64,000 bases of DNA from Moorella glycerini (GCF_009735625.1 NZ_CP046244.1:2790001-2854000); one strand, 5' to 3'. Counted from the first letter of the stretch, positions 48,471 through 57,400 are shown. The notes: generated by a model not told the origin, from the sequence alone. A program made the numbers and translations.

Positions 48471-49568
48471 TTGCAGAAGGAATTACGGCGGGGCTATACC
48501 ACAGGTACCTGCGCGGCAGCAGCAGCCAGGGCGGCGGCCCTGGCTTTATGGCAGAAGCAGCTGGTGCGGGAGGTTACCCTTACCCTGCCCCGGGGAGAAA
48601 AGGTCACTCTACCGGTTACTGTCCATCATGGCCCGGACTGGGCCGAAGCCGTGGTGTTTAAAGACGCCGGTGATGACCCTGACGTTACCCACGGGGCTGC
48701 CATCCATGTCCGCGCCCGGAAAACTGGCGGGGGATTGACTTTACGCGGCGGGGCCGGCGTCGGGACAGTAACCCGCCCCGGCCTGGCCATACCTCCAGGG
48801 GAACCGGCCATTAACCCTGTTCCCAGGCAAATGATTACCGCGGCAGTAGCCGATGTAACCCCGCCCGGCCAGGGCCTGGAACTGGAGATCAGCATCCCCG
48901 GTGGCGAAGAACTGGCCCGGCGGACCCTCAACCCCCGCCTGGGGATTGAGGGCGGTCTTTCTATCCTGGGCACTACCGGCATTGTCGAACCCATGTCCGA
49001 AGAGGCCTACCGTACCTCCCTGGTACCCCAGATTGATGTCGCCCTGGCTGCCGGCTGGGAAACCCTCATCCTGACCCCCGGCCGCCTGGGGCAACGCCAG
49101 GCCGAGGAACGCTATCATCTACCGGCTACGGCCATTGTTTTAACCAGCAACTTTATTGGCTACATGCTGGAGGCCTGCGCCGAGCGCGGGGTGAAGCAGG
49201 TGCTCCTGTGGGGGCATGGCGGCAAGCTCATCAAGGTGGCAGGAGGTATCTTTTATACCCACAGTCGCCTGGCCGATGCCCGCCAGGAAATTCTGGCCGC
49301 CTGGGCCGCGGCGCGGGGGGCATCCCGGGAAGTAGTCCAGCAGCTTTTAGAGGTAACTACAGTTGAGGCTGCCCAGGAAATTATCCGCAACCATGGCCTG
49401 GGGAGGGAGTTCTGGGACTCCCTGGCGGCCCGGGCCAGCCAGCGGTCGGAGGCCCTTGTCCGTGGAGAACTCACAGTGGGCACGGTTATGCTAAACCTGC
49501 AGGGAGAAATTATAGGCTGGGATGGGATGGCCCGGCAAATACTGGAGGCGTGGGGTCATGGGAGCTGA
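48471..49568 (+). CDS. cbiD: Cobalt-precorrin-5B C1-methyltransferase
   Basis: The 365-aa protein carries the CbiD hallmarks RRGYTTGTCAAAAARAA, KDAGDDPDVTHG, LGTTGIVEPMSEEA and LLWGHGGKLIKVAGG. It methylates C1 in the anaerobic (early cobalt) pathway, which is diagnostic for that route. TTG start with SD TGGAGG. Confidence 0.95.
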   Translation: MQKELRRGYTTGTCAAAAARAAALALWQKQLVREVTLTLPRGEKVTLPVTVHHGPDWAEAVVFKDAGDDPDVTHGAAIHVRARKTGGGLTLRGGAGVGTVTRPGLAIPPGEPAINPVPRQMITAAVADVTPPGQGLELEISIPGGEELARRTLNPRLGIEGGLSILGTTGIVEPMSEEAYRTSLVPQIDVALAAGWETLILTPGRLGQRQAEERYHLPATAIVLTSNFIGYMLEACAERGVKQVLLWGHGGKLIKVAGGIFYTHSRLADARQEILAAWAAARGASREVVQQLLEVTTVEAAQEIIRNHGLGREFWDSLAARASQRSEALVRGELTVGTVMLNLQGEIIGWDGMARQILEAWGHGS

Positions 49569-50208
49569 AGGCCGGTGGCTGACCGTCATCGGGGTTGGAC
49601 CCGGCAACCAGGAATACCTGACGCCGGCGGCCCGCCGGGCTGCGGCTGCGGCCGAAGTACTTATCGGTGGCCCCCGGGCTTTGAGCCTTTTTCAAGATTT
49701 GGAGTGCGAGAAAAGGGTGATCACTGGCGACCTGGAAGGATTACGTTCCTTTCTGTTACAAATACGCGGCCGCCCGGCGGCTATACTGGTATCAGGGGAC
49801 CCCGGCTTTTACAGCCTCCTCTCGTGGCTCAAGCGCCAGTTTCCCGGAGAAAAAATTAACGTTATCCCCGGTATCAGTTCCGTCCAGCTGGCCTTTGCTC
49901 GCCTGATGCAGGGCTGGGAAGATGCCACTTTCCTGAGCTGCCATGGACGCTCCCTGGAGATCCTGGAACCATACCTGCCCCGGCTGGCTGCCGGGAAAGC
50001 GAGGCTGGCCATGTTGACCGGCGGGGCTAACACACCGGCAGCTATAGGTAAATACCTGGCCGACCACGGCCTCGCCAGGATAAAGTTGTGGGTGGGTACC
50101 GACCTGGGTAGCGATCAGGAGCAAACAATCTGGCTGACGGCAGCCGAACTGGCCCGGCAGCCCTTAACCAGGCCCGGGGTGGTGATAGCCGGTTATGAAC
50201 CGGATTAA
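49558..50208 (+). CDS. cbiE: Cobalt-precorrin-7 C5-methyltransferase
   Basis: The ~216-aa tetrapyrrole methylase starts at ATG 49558 (SD GGAGGCG). AdoMet motifs: IGVGPGNQEYLTPAARR, SGDPGFYSLLSWL and IPGISSVQLAFARL. It overlaps cbiD by 11 nt and cbiT by 14 nt, so CbiE and CbiT are separate chains here. Confidence 0.93.
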   Translation: MGAEGRWLTVIGVGPGNQEYLTPAARRAAAAAEVLIGGPRALSLFQDLECEKRVITGDLEGLRSFLLQIRGRPAAILVSGDPGFYSLLSWLKRQFPGEKINVIPGISSVQLAFARLMQGWEDATFLSCHGRSLEILEPYLPRLAAGKARLAMLTGGANTPAAIGKYLADHGLARIKLWVGTDLGSDQEQTIWLTAAELARQPLTRPGVVIAGYEPD

Positions 50209-50794
50209 CTGGCCCTACAGCACGCCGGGGATACCTGACCATTACTTTAGCCGCAGCCAGGTCCCCCTGACGAAAGAGGAAGTCCGCATCCTTACCCTGG
50301 CCAAAGCCCGTTTGGGTCCGGGTATGATCGTTTATGATGTTGGCTCTGGAACCGGGACCCTGGCCGTTGAAGCGGCCAGGCTGGTGGCTCCGGGACAGGT
50401 CCTGGCCGTGGAGGTAAACCCGGAGGCCTGTACCCTGATCAGGGAGAATGTAAAGCGTTTTGGCCTGGATAATGTCCAGGTGGTGGCCGGCAGGGCCCCG
50501 GCAGCCCTGGAGGGGTTGCCGCCGCCGGACCGGGTTTTCATCGGGGGTAGCGGTGGGCACTTAGACGAGATTTTAAGGGCCTGCCATGAAGCTTTGCGGC
50601 CGGGAGGCATTATCGTCCTCAATGCCATCACCGTCGAAACCTTGAGTACGGCCCTGGCCTTCGGCTATCATCAGGGTTACCAGGTAGAGGCCCTGGCAAC
50701 CAACCTGGCCCGCCTGGAACCGGCCGGCCGTTACCACATCTGGCGCGCCCTTAATCCGGTATATATAGTGCAGCTGGTGAAAGATTGTCCTTAG
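50195..50794 (+). CDS. cbiT: Cobalt-precorrin-6B C15-methyltransferase (decarboxylating)
   Basis: The 199-aa Rossmann methylase has GIPDHYFSRSQVPLTKEEVR and the AdoMet loop VYDVGSGTGTLAVEAARL, then FIGGSGGHLDEIL. It methylates C15 and removes the acetate carboxyl. Confidence 0.94.
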   Translation: MNRINWPYSTPGIPDHYFSRSQVPLTKEEVRILTLAKARLGPGMIVYDVGSGTGTLAVEAARLVAPGQVLAVEVNPEACTLIRENVKRFGLDNVQVVAGRAPAALEGLPPPDRVFIGGSGGHLDEILRACHEALRPGGIIVLNAITVETLSTALAFGYHQGYQVEALATNLARLEPAGRYHIWRALNPVYIVQLVKDCP

Positions 50795-50882
50795 GGACAG
50801 TAGTATACCGGGCTAATAATTGCGGTTGATTAATGAATACCATCAAATGATGGCATGGTGGGATAAGGGGTGGAGGCTTTTG

Positions 50883-51605
50883 GTGAGTGGAACCTTCTAT
50901 GGCCTGGGGGTTGGACCAGGGGACCCGGACCTGTTAACCCTGAAGGCTAAAGCCATTTTAGAACAGGTACCAGTCCTGGCGGTACCGGTTTCCCAGCGGG
51001 GCGAGGAAAGCCTGGCCCTGCAGGTGGTCCGGCCCTTTCTTCGGCCTGAGCAGAAAATACTAAATCTTTTCATGCCTATGACCCATGACCAGGCTTACCT
51101 GGAACGTTGCTGGGATGCAGCGGCAGCAGAACTTTTGGCAAACCTTACCGCAGGCCAGGATATCGCCTTCCTGACTCTGGGGGATGCTTCCCTTTACAGC
51201 ACCTATAGTTACTTAATGCAACGCTTACAAAAACTCAACCCGGATTTAAAGATTGTTACCGTTCCCGGGATCACTTCCTTTGCTGCGGCTGCTGCCAGTT
51301 TGAATGTACCCCTGGCGGTAGGGGACGAACCCCTGGCCATCATCCCGGCCCTCAAGGACCCGACTAACTTAAAGGAATACCTCTCCCTTTTCCCCAATCT
51401 AGTCTTAATGAAAGTCGCCCGCCATTATGACGCCATCGTTACAGTTCTGGAGGAGGAAGGTGTGGCCGAGCAATCGTTCCTGGCCAGCCGCTGCGGCCAG
51501 CCAGGGGAGAGCTTCAGTTGTGACCTTATAGCGGAAAAGGGTAAGAAACAGGATTATTTGTCGTTAATTATAGTCAAAGGCACCACCAACAAGGGTGATT
51601 GTTAA
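50883..51605 (+). CDS. cbiL: Cobalt-factor II C20-methyltransferase
   Basis: The ~240-aa protein starts at GTG 50883 with SD GGGTGGAGG; the ORF extension to 50820 is not conserved. Motifs GLGVGPGDPDLLTLKA, LTLGDASLYSTYSYL and VPGITSFAAAAASLN fit CbiL. It is the last gene before the insertion-rich gap in the operon. Confidence 0.93.
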   Translation: MSGTFYGLGVGPGDPDLLTLKAKAILEQVPVLAVPVSQRGEESLALQVVRPFLRPEQKILNLFMPMTHDQAYLERCWDAAAAELLANLTAGQDIAFLTLGDASLYSTYSYLMQRLQKLNPDLKIVTVPGITSFAAAAASLNVPLAVGDEPLAIIPALKDPTNLKEYLSLFPNLVLMKVARHYDAIVTVLEEEGVAEQSFLASRCGQPGESFSCDLIAEKGKKQDYLSLIIVKGTTNKGDC

Positions 51606-51641
51606 CAGACAAGAGATAGAAAAGCTTCGGCGGCGATTATG

Positions 51642-51896
51642 GGTGGGGATATGTCCCGGAGCCGCGAATAGTGGAGCGCCGGTAACAGGACAGGCGAGGT
51701 GAGGTAACCGTTGCCGCCGCCGAGGACGCCTGAGCGTGCCCTGGCGAGGAATACAGAGTGACCTCATAGAAGGATCCAGGCCAGCGGAGCAGGAAGCCTT
51801 TTCATTGGCAATCCGCAGGCGGCGAGCAACGGTCCGAACCGAGCCGTAGTCCTGTCGGCGCGTAACTCCTGAGCGGCGAAGGGACATATCCCCACC
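51642..51896 (+). ncRNA. 255-nt structured RNA candidate inside the cobalamin operon
   Basis: A perfect 16-bp stem GGTGGGGATATGTCCC/GGGACATATCCCCACC (51642-51657/51881-51896) closes the whole region. Inside, GCCGC/GCGGC and ACAGGAC/GTCCTGT are nested in order, and CGGT-CCGA-ACCG is a terminal hairpin. There is no ORF of note. It separates two genes that are normally tightly packed, so it looks inserted. Repeated GGCGAGG motifs recall the RNA at 10.5-11.1 kb. The class is unknown. Confidence 0.6.
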
Positions 51897-51917
51897 AGAA
51901 GGCACCATTTTTAGCAG

Positions 51918-51951
51918 AACGCTATTTTGGGAGGAACGCTATTTTGGGAGG
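51918..51951 (+). repeat. Exact 17-bp tandem duplication
   Basis: AACGCTATTTTGGGAGG occurs twice with no gap (51918-51934, 51935-51951), followed by the hairpin AGCCCCC-CAT-GGGGGCT. It lies between the RNA candidate and the IS110 element and may mark an insertion target or element end. Confidence 0.85.
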
Positions 51952-51999
51952 AGCCCCCCATGGGGGCTGGCGCCCCCTCCACGACACATGAAATAGGTG

Positions 52000-52200
52000 A
52001 TAGTATAAGTTAAAACACTGCCATGAAAAGGATCGATTTCGCTCTGGTGCCGGACAAGGAGCCCGAGGAGGAGTCTGATCCAGACACCTTTAGGAACCAC
52101 GAACTGTAAAGCAGGCCTCAACAAGGTAAAGTACCCGCCTTGGAAGGCTGAGCACGTGGAGGAGATTCTTAGACCATGGAGGTGTCTCTTGGCAGTAGTT
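52000..52200 (+). ncRNA. Candidate IS110 bridge RNA
   Basis: IS110-group elements encode a bridge RNA in the left non-coding end. Here AGACACCT/AGGTGTCT (52082-52089/52180-52187) closes a ~90-nt loop containing CAAGG/CCTTG, a shape compatible with a guide-loop domain. A -10-like TATAAG lies near 52,001. Guide matches to the flanks were not determined. Confidence 0.5.
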
Positions 52201-52245
52201 AAATAAAAAATAAAAAAGAAAGAGGGGAAAGCAAGAAACCACGAA

Positions 52246-53484
52246 ATGGAAGTAGTGTATGAACGCTGCTGTGGGCTAGATGTCCACAAGAAAAAGGTAG
52301 TGGCGTGTCTGATCACGCCAGGAGAAAAACAACTAAAACAAGAAATAAGAACCTTTGGCACCATGACCGAAGACTTAGAAGGGTTACGGGGATGGCTTTT
52401 AGAAAACGGAGTTACTGCCGTAGCCATGGAAAGCACCGGAGTATATTGGAAACCGATATACAACATTTTAGAAGGCCAAATACCAGAATTAATATTGATC
52501 AACCCCGAACACTTTAAAGCCTTAAAGGGGAAGAAAACCGACTGCAAAGACGCGGTGTGGCTAGCCGAACTTTTAAGGCATGGCCTGCTAGCAGGAAGCT
52601 TTATCCCGCCGAAAGAAATAAGGGAATTAAGGGAGTTAACCAGGTATAGGGCGGCTTTGGTAGCAGAACACAGCCGCGAGGTGCAAAGGGTCCAAAAGCA
52701 GCTAGAAAACAGCAATATCAAATTAAGTTCAGTAGCCACAGATATCATGGGCGTATCAGGGCGAGAGATACTAAAAGCGATGCTTAACGGGAACGAAGAT
52801 CCAAAAGAACTAGCGCAAATGGCCAGGGGGAAATTACGCAAGAAGATACCAGAACTAGAAAAAGCCCTGGAGGGGAAAATAGAAGAACATACCCGGCTAT
52901 TGTTGAAACAACAACTAGAGCACCTGGAGTTTTTAGAGCAACAAATCGAAGAACTAAATGCCGAAATCGAAAAAAGGATGGAGCCTTTTTTCGAAGAAGC
53001 GGGGAGACTAGCTGAAGTAAACGGCATAAAAAAAGAAGCAGCCCAGGATATAATTGCCGAAATAGGCGTCGACATGACCCCCTTTCCTGATGCTGACCAT
53101 TTAGCCTCATGGGCAGGGGTCTGTCCCGGTAACAACGAAAGTGCCGGTAAACGAAAGAGTGGGAAAACCCGTAAAGGAAATCAACACTTAAGAGCAATAT
53201 TAGTCCAATGTTCCTGGGCCGCAATACGAACAAAAGACAGCTATCTCTCCGCGAAATATCGTCGATTAGCGCCACGACTAGGCAAGAAAAAAGCCCTGCT
53301 AGCCATCGCCCATAGTCTGATAAAAATTATCTACCATCTCCTAAAAGATAAAGCCCATTACCAGGATCCAGGACCAAACTACTATACCAAAGAAGAACGA
53401 GAACGCCGAATAAGGCGGTTAGTAAAGCAAATAGAAGCCCAAGGTTACACAGTAACTCTAGAAGAAAAGCCTTCTGTTGCCTAG
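52246..53484 (+). CDS. IS110-family DEDD transposase (RNA-guided recombinase family)
   Basis: The 412-aa protein has an N-terminal RuvC-like DEDD domain (CCGLDVHKKKVVAC; VAMESTGVYW; KKTDCKDAVWLAELL), a long coiled coil, and a C-terminal Tnp domain with the presumed serine in SWAGVCPGNNESAGKRKSG. The full length suggests it is intact. Confidence 0.93.
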   Translation: MEVVYERCCGLDVHKKKVVACLITPGEKQLKQEIRTFGTMTEDLEGLRGWLLENGVTAVAMESTGVYWKPIYNILEGQIPELILINPEHFKALKGKKTDCKDAVWLAELLRHGLLAGSFIPPKEIRELRELTRYRAALVAEHSREVQRVQKQLENSNIKLSSVATDIMGVSGREILKAMLNGNEDPKELAQMARGKLRKKIPELEKALEGKIEEHTRLLLKQQLEHLEFLEQQIEELNAEIEKRMEPFFEEAGRLAEVNGIKKEAAQDIIAEIGVDMTPFPDADHLASWAGVCPGNNESAGKRKSGKTRKGNQHLRAILVQCSWAAIRTKDSYLSAKYRRLAPRLGKKKALLAIAHSLIKIIYHLLKDKAHYQDPGPNYYTKEERERRIRRLVKQIEAQGYTVTLEEKPSVA

Positions 53485-53670
53485 TTTTAAAAAAAGCCAA
53501 AGGAAAGATAAATGCTAGGTGCAAGCATGCAATGGTAAAAAGACACATTTTAGTATAGCTATACCGCCAGAGTAAAGTTTATACAGCAATAACGCACACT
53601 AATTATTTCCACTAAAGTGAAATATGGGCTGAACTGTAAGCCTTAGTGATTTCGGAGGAGCGGGGCAGGC

Positions 53671-54435
53671 ATGAAGGTTTACTTTGTCGGGGCCGGACCG
53701 GGAGACCCGGAGTTAATTACCGTCAAGGGGCGCCGTCTTTTAGAAGAAGCCGGGGTCATTATCTATGCCGGCTCCCTGGTTAACCCGGAAATTTTAAAGT
53801 ATGCGCCACCGGGAGCAAAGCTGTATAACAGCGCTTCCCTCACCCTGGAAGAGGTCCTGGCCATCATGCAGGAGGCTGTAGCCAGGGGCGAAAAGGTGGT
53901 CCGCCTCCATACAGGCGATCCTTCCCTGTACGGGGCCATCCAGGAGCAGATGGACGCCCTGGAAAGGCTGGGAATACCTTATGAAATAGTGCCCGGCGTC
54001 AGCTCCTTTGCGGCGGCGGCGGCAGCCGTAAGGAGGGAATTTACCCTGCCGGGGATAAGCCAGACATTAATTATCACCCGGCGGGCCGGCCGGACCCCGG
54101 TACCGGCAGGGGAAAGCCTGCCTGATTTGAGCCGCCACCGCGCCAGCCTGTGCCTTTTCCTTAGCAGCCAGGACCTGGCGGCGGCAACCGCCGAGCTGGC
54201 CCGGGGGTATGGGGAAAATACGCCGGCAGCCATAGTCTATAAAGCCTCCTGGCCGGAAGAAAGGGTTATCCATGGTACGCTGGGGGATATTGCCGCCAGG
54301 GCCAGGGAGGCGGGCATTGCCCGGACGGCCCTGCTCCTGGTTGGCGATTTCCTGGCCGGCAGCTACCAGCGCTCCTGCCTGTACAACCCGGCCTTCAGCC
54401 ACGGCTACCGCGAGGCAAAGACACCCCATGACTGA
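53671..54435 (+). CDS. cbiF: Cobalt-precorrin-4 C11-methyltransferase
   Basis: The 254-aa protein has VGAGPGDPELITVKGRRLLE, YAGSLVNPEIL, LHTGDPSLYGAIQEQMD and VPGVSSFAAAAA, diagnostic for CbiF/CobM. SD GGAGGAGCGG. It resumes the operon after the IS110 gap. Confidence 0.95.
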   Translation: MKVYFVGAGPGDPELITVKGRRLLEEAGVIIYAGSLVNPEILKYAPPGAKLYNSASLTLEEVLAIMQEAVARGEKVVRLHTGDPSLYGAIQEQMDALERLGIPYEIVPGVSSFAAAAAAVRREFTLPGISQTLIITRRAGRTPVPAGESLPDLSRHRASLCLFLSSQDLAAATAELARGYGENTPAAIVYKASWPEERVIHGTLGDIAARAREAGIARTALLLVGDFLAGSYQRSCLYNPAFSHGYREAKTPHD

Positions 54436-55519
54436 AGGACAGGGAATAGCCATTGTCACCCTGACCCGGCCGGGTTTACAGACGGCCCTGCAACTGGCCC
54501 ACTCTTTATCAGAGGGGACTACTATCTTTATCCCGGCCGGCCTGGTCCCCCGGGCAGGGGCTGGTGAAGGGGACCCGTTCAAAGTAGTGCCGTATTCGGG
54601 GCCCTTATCGCCATTCCTGGGGCAGATTTTTCACCAGTACCGGGGGTTAATCCTGGTCATGGCCGCCGGTATTGCCGTGCGGGCTTTGAGCCCCCACCTT
54701 GTTTCCAAAAAAGCAGACCCGGCCGTGGTGGTGGTGGACGTGGGAGGTAAATACGCCATCAGCCTCCTCTCCGGCCACCTGGGCGGGGCCAATGAACTGG
54801 CCCGGAGAGTAGCTTCGCTGCTGGGTGGCCAGGCGGTTATTACTACCGCCAGCGAAGTGCAGGGGCTACCACCCCTGGACCTGGTGGCCCGGGAGTTGAA
54901 CATGAGTGTCTGGCCGGCAGCCAGCTTTACGAAAGTAATGGCGGCCCTGGTCAACGGCGAGCCAGTCGAGCTACTGGTAGAGAAGCCTTTACTTCAGACC
55001 CTGGAGGAGGCCCTACCCGCCTTAAGGCCCCGTCCCCTTGAGGCCTGCCCCGCAGGAGGGGAAGGCAGGGCGGGGATCATGGTTACCTGGAGGCGCTTGC
55101 TCCTGCCTGGTCCCCGGTGGGTTTACTGGCGGCCCCGGGTGATTAGCGCCGGTATCGGCTGCCGCCGCGGCGTACCTGCCGGGACAATCCTCTACGCCCT
55201 GGGCCTGGCCCTGCGGGAAGCGGGCCTCAGCCGCCGCAGCCTGGCAGCCCTGGCCAGCGTTGATTTTAAGAGAGAGGAACCGGGCCTGCAAAGGGCAGCC
55301 GGCCGCCTTGGTCTCCAGTTGCTTACCTTTACTCCCTGGCAGCTGGCGGCCTGTATGGAACGTAACCCCCATTTGAAGCGTTCGGAAAAGGTTAACCGGC
55401 ATATTGGCATCCCCGGCGTTTGCGAGCCGGCGGCAATCCTGGCTGCAGGAGAGGGGGAATTAATATGGCCCAAAATGAGTTACCGGGGGGTGACTGTAGC
55501 CCTGGCAAGGGGGAGATAA
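54428..55519 (+). CDS. cbiG: Cobalt-precorrin-5A hydrolase
   Basis: The ~363-aa protein opens the ring lactone and releases acetaldehyde. Seen: MAAGIAVRALSPHLVSKKAD, LLSGHLGGANELARRVA, GIGCRRGVPAGTIL and FTPWQLA. ATG 54428 overlaps cbiF by 8 nt; the longer upstream frame is a shadow of cbiF. Confidence 0.94.
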   Translation: MTEGQGIAIVTLTRPGLQTALQLAHSLSEGTTIFIPAGLVPRAGAGEGDPFKVVPYSGPLSPFLGQIFHQYRGLILVMAAGIAVRALSPHLVSKKADPAVVVVDVGGKYAISLLSGHLGGANELARRVASLLGGQAVITTASEVQGLPPLDLVARELNMSVWPAASFTKVMAALVNGEPVELLVEKPLLQTLEEALPALRPRPLEACPAGGEGRAGIMVTWRRLLLPGPRWVYWRPRVISAGIGCRRGVPAGTILYALGLALREAGLSRRSLAALASVDFKREEPGLQRAAGRLGLQLLTFTPWQLAACMERNPHLKRSEKVNRHIGIPGVCEPAAILAAGEGELIWPKMSYRGVTVALARGR

Positions 55520-56244
55520 TGGTCATCGGCCTGGGGCCGGGCCGGGAGGAAGAAATGACGCCCCGGGCCCGGCAGGCCCTGGCCCGGGCGGAAGTAATCG
55601 TCGGTTACCGCACGTATATTGATTTAATAGCTTCCCTGGTGGCCGGGCGGGAAGTAGTGGTTACCGGCATGACGGGGGAAGTAGCCCGGTGCCGGGAAGC
55701 CGTCGCCCGGGCGGCCGCCGGGGCCCGCGTGGCTGTTATTTCCAGCGGCGACCCCGGGGTATACGGTATGGCCGGGTTGATCCTGGAAATCCTGGCCGGA
55801 CACCCCCGGGGAAAAGAAATAGCGGTAAGTATTATTCCTGGGGTGACGGCAGCCACTGCCGCGGCAGCTACCCTGGGAGCGCCCCTGATGCATGACTTTG
55901 CCGTCATCAGCTTGAGCGACCGTTTGACCCCCTGGGAGGTTATAGCCAGGCGCCTTGAGTTCGCAGCAGCGGCCGATTTCGTCCTGGTCCTGTACAACCC
56001 CCGCAGCCACGGCCGTCCCGATCACCTCCACCGCGCCCGGGATATTATCCTCCAGTACCGCCAGCCATCTACCCCGGTAGGGGTGGTACGGAACGCCGGC
56101 CGGGAGGGAGAAGAAGCCTGGGTCCGCGACCTGGCCACTTTCCTGGAACTACCGGTAGATATGGTCAGCACGGTCATCATTGGCAACAGCCAGACCAGGG
56201 TGCAGGATGGACGCCTGGTGACACCCCGGGGGTACCGGCTATGA
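55519..56244 (+). CDS. cbiH: Cobalt-precorrin-3 C17-methyltransferase
   Basis: ATG 55519 overlaps the cbiG stop (TAATG). Motifs: VIGLGPGREEEMTPRARQAL, ISSGDPGVYGMAGLILE, IPGVTAATAAAATLG and VLYNPRSHGRPDHL. An alternative start at 55465 (MAQNELPGG) has SD GGAGAGGGGG and would add 18 residues. Confidence 0.93.
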   Translation: MVIGLGPGREEEMTPRARQALARAEVIVGYRTYIDLIASLVAGREVVVTGMTGEVARCREAVARAAAGARVAVISSGDPGVYGMAGLILEILAGHPRGKEIAVSIIPGVTAATAAAATLGAPLMHDFAVISLSDRLTPWEVIARRLEFAAAADFVLVLYNPRSHGRPDHLHRARDIILQYRQPSTPVGVVRNAGREGEEAWVRDLATFLELPVDMVSTVIIGNSQTRVQDGRLVTPRGYRL

Positions 56245-56999
56245 TCCTGGTACTGGCCGGTACGGCTGACGCCAGGGAGGTTATCGGTACTTTAAAGGCA
56301 GGAAGCTACCGGGTGGCAGCCAGCGCTGTTACGGCATACGGTGCCAGGCTGGCCAGGGAGGCCGGAGCCGATACGGTCCAGGAAGGGCCCCTGGGAGGAG
56401 AAGACTTGCTGGCCTTTTTAAAGGACCATGACGTCAGGGCAGTTATTGATGCCACCCATCCCTTCGCCACCGCAATTACCGGTGCAGCCCGGCAGGCCTG
56501 CCAGGCCCTTGGGTTGCCCTATTTCCGTTACCGCCGGCCGGAAGTTAAATTGCCTTCCCACCCGAACCTGCTGCTGGCCGGTAGTTTTGAGGAAGCAGCG
56601 GAACTGGCTTCCCGGGGACAGGTAATATTTCTAACCACCGGCACGCGACACCTGGAATACTTTACTACCGCGCCGGCCCTGGCCGGCAAAAGGCTCGTTG
56701 TCCGGGTACTCCCGGAGGAGGCTTCCCTGGCCAGGTGCCGCCAGCTGGGTATCTGGCCGGGGGATATTGTGGCCATCCAGGGTCCCTGCAGTTATGAGTT
56801 AAACCGGGCCCTTTACCGGCAGTTTAAGGCCGATATAGTTGTAACCAAGGACAGCGGCACCACCGGTGGGATGGTCGATAAAATCCAGGCCGCCCTGGAC
56901 CTGGGGCTAACGGTTGTCGTCCTCCGTCGCCCGCCGGAGCCTGATAGTTTACCGCTGGAGGAGATTATCCCTTTGCTGGGAGAAGCGTTAGAGAGATAA
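56241..56999 (+). CDS. cbiJ: Cobalt-precorrin-6A reductase
   Basis: The 252-aa NADH-type reductase starts MILVLAGTADAREVI, with IDATHPFATAITGAARQAC, FLTTGTRHLEYF and VVTKDSGTTGGMVDKIQAA, the CobK/CbiJ signature. ATGA overlap with cbiH. Confidence 0.94.
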   Translation: MILVLAGTADAREVIGTLKAGSYRVAASAVTAYGARLAREAGADTVQEGPLGGEDLLAFLKDHDVRAVIDATHPFATAITGAARQACQALGLPYFRYRRPEVKLPSHPNLLLAGSFEEAAELASRGQVIFLTTGTRHLEYFTTAPALAGKRLVVRVLPEEASLARCRQLGIWPGDIVAIQGPCSYELNRALYRQFKADIVVTKDSGTTGGMVDKIQAALDLGLTVVVLRRPPEPDSLPLEEIIPLLGEALER

Positions 57000-57016
57000 G
57001 AGGGGGGGGGACAACA

Positions 57017-57400
57017 ATGAGCACAGGGATTATTTTGCTGGGCCATGGCAGCCGCATACCGGAGGCCAATGAGCACCTGAAGCTCCTGGCGGCCCAGGTA
57101 AGGGAGTTGCTGGGGGGTATCCGGGTAGAACCCTGCTATATGATGCGTACCCACCCGGACCTGATGGAAGGGATAACCATACTGGTCGAAGCAGGCCTGC
57201 AGAAAATTATTGTCGTACCAATGTTCTTCTGCAATGGCCTTCATGTCCAGCGGGATATTCCCGAGCAACTGGAGATAGCCAGGAAACGTTTTCCGGACAT
57301 TGAATTGATTTATGGTACCAACCTCGGTGCCGACCGTAGAATCGCCGAGGTTATTGTAGAACGTATCCAGGAGGTGGCCCCCGGTGTCGTTTATACATGA
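57017..57400 (+). CDS. cbiX: Sirohydrochlorin cobaltochelatase (short form)
   Basis: The 127-aa short CbiX inserts cobalt into sirohydrochlorin and likely works as a homodimer. Metal-binding His10 (LLGHGSRIPEAN) and His76 (FFCNGLHVQRDIP) are present. Confidence 0.92.
   Translation: MSTGIILLGHGSRIPEANEHLKLLAAQVRELLGGIRVEPCYMMRTHPDLMEGITILVEAGLQKIIVVPMFFCNGLHVQRDIPEQLEIARKRFPDIELIYGTNLGADRRIAEVIVERIQEVAPGVVYT

Larger units (their letters stand above)
51952..53650 (+). mobile_element. IS110-family insertion sequence (ends approximate)
   Basis: A DEDD transposase gene is flanked by ~300 bp of non-coding sequence on the left and ~180 bp on the right, between cbiL and cbiF. IS110 elements make no clear terminal repeats or target duplications, so the ends could not be fixed; the coordinates bracket the likely extent. 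Confidence 0.6.

Noticed and set aside
51660-51880. Assignment of the 255-nt RNA as SRP RNA, 6S RNA or RNase P RNA
   Set aside because: The SRP helix-8 motif, the 6S central bubble and the RNase P core motifs were looked for by eye and not found.
51564-51908. 114-aa minus-strand ORF between cbiL and the IS110 element
   Set aside because: It spans the 16-bp stem and inner helices and is Arg-rich low complexity; the RNA fold explains the region better.
51939-53135. 398-aa minus-strand ORF opposite the IS110 transposase
   Set aside because: It is Ser/Phe-rich with no domain and is a shadow of the intact transposase on the other strand.
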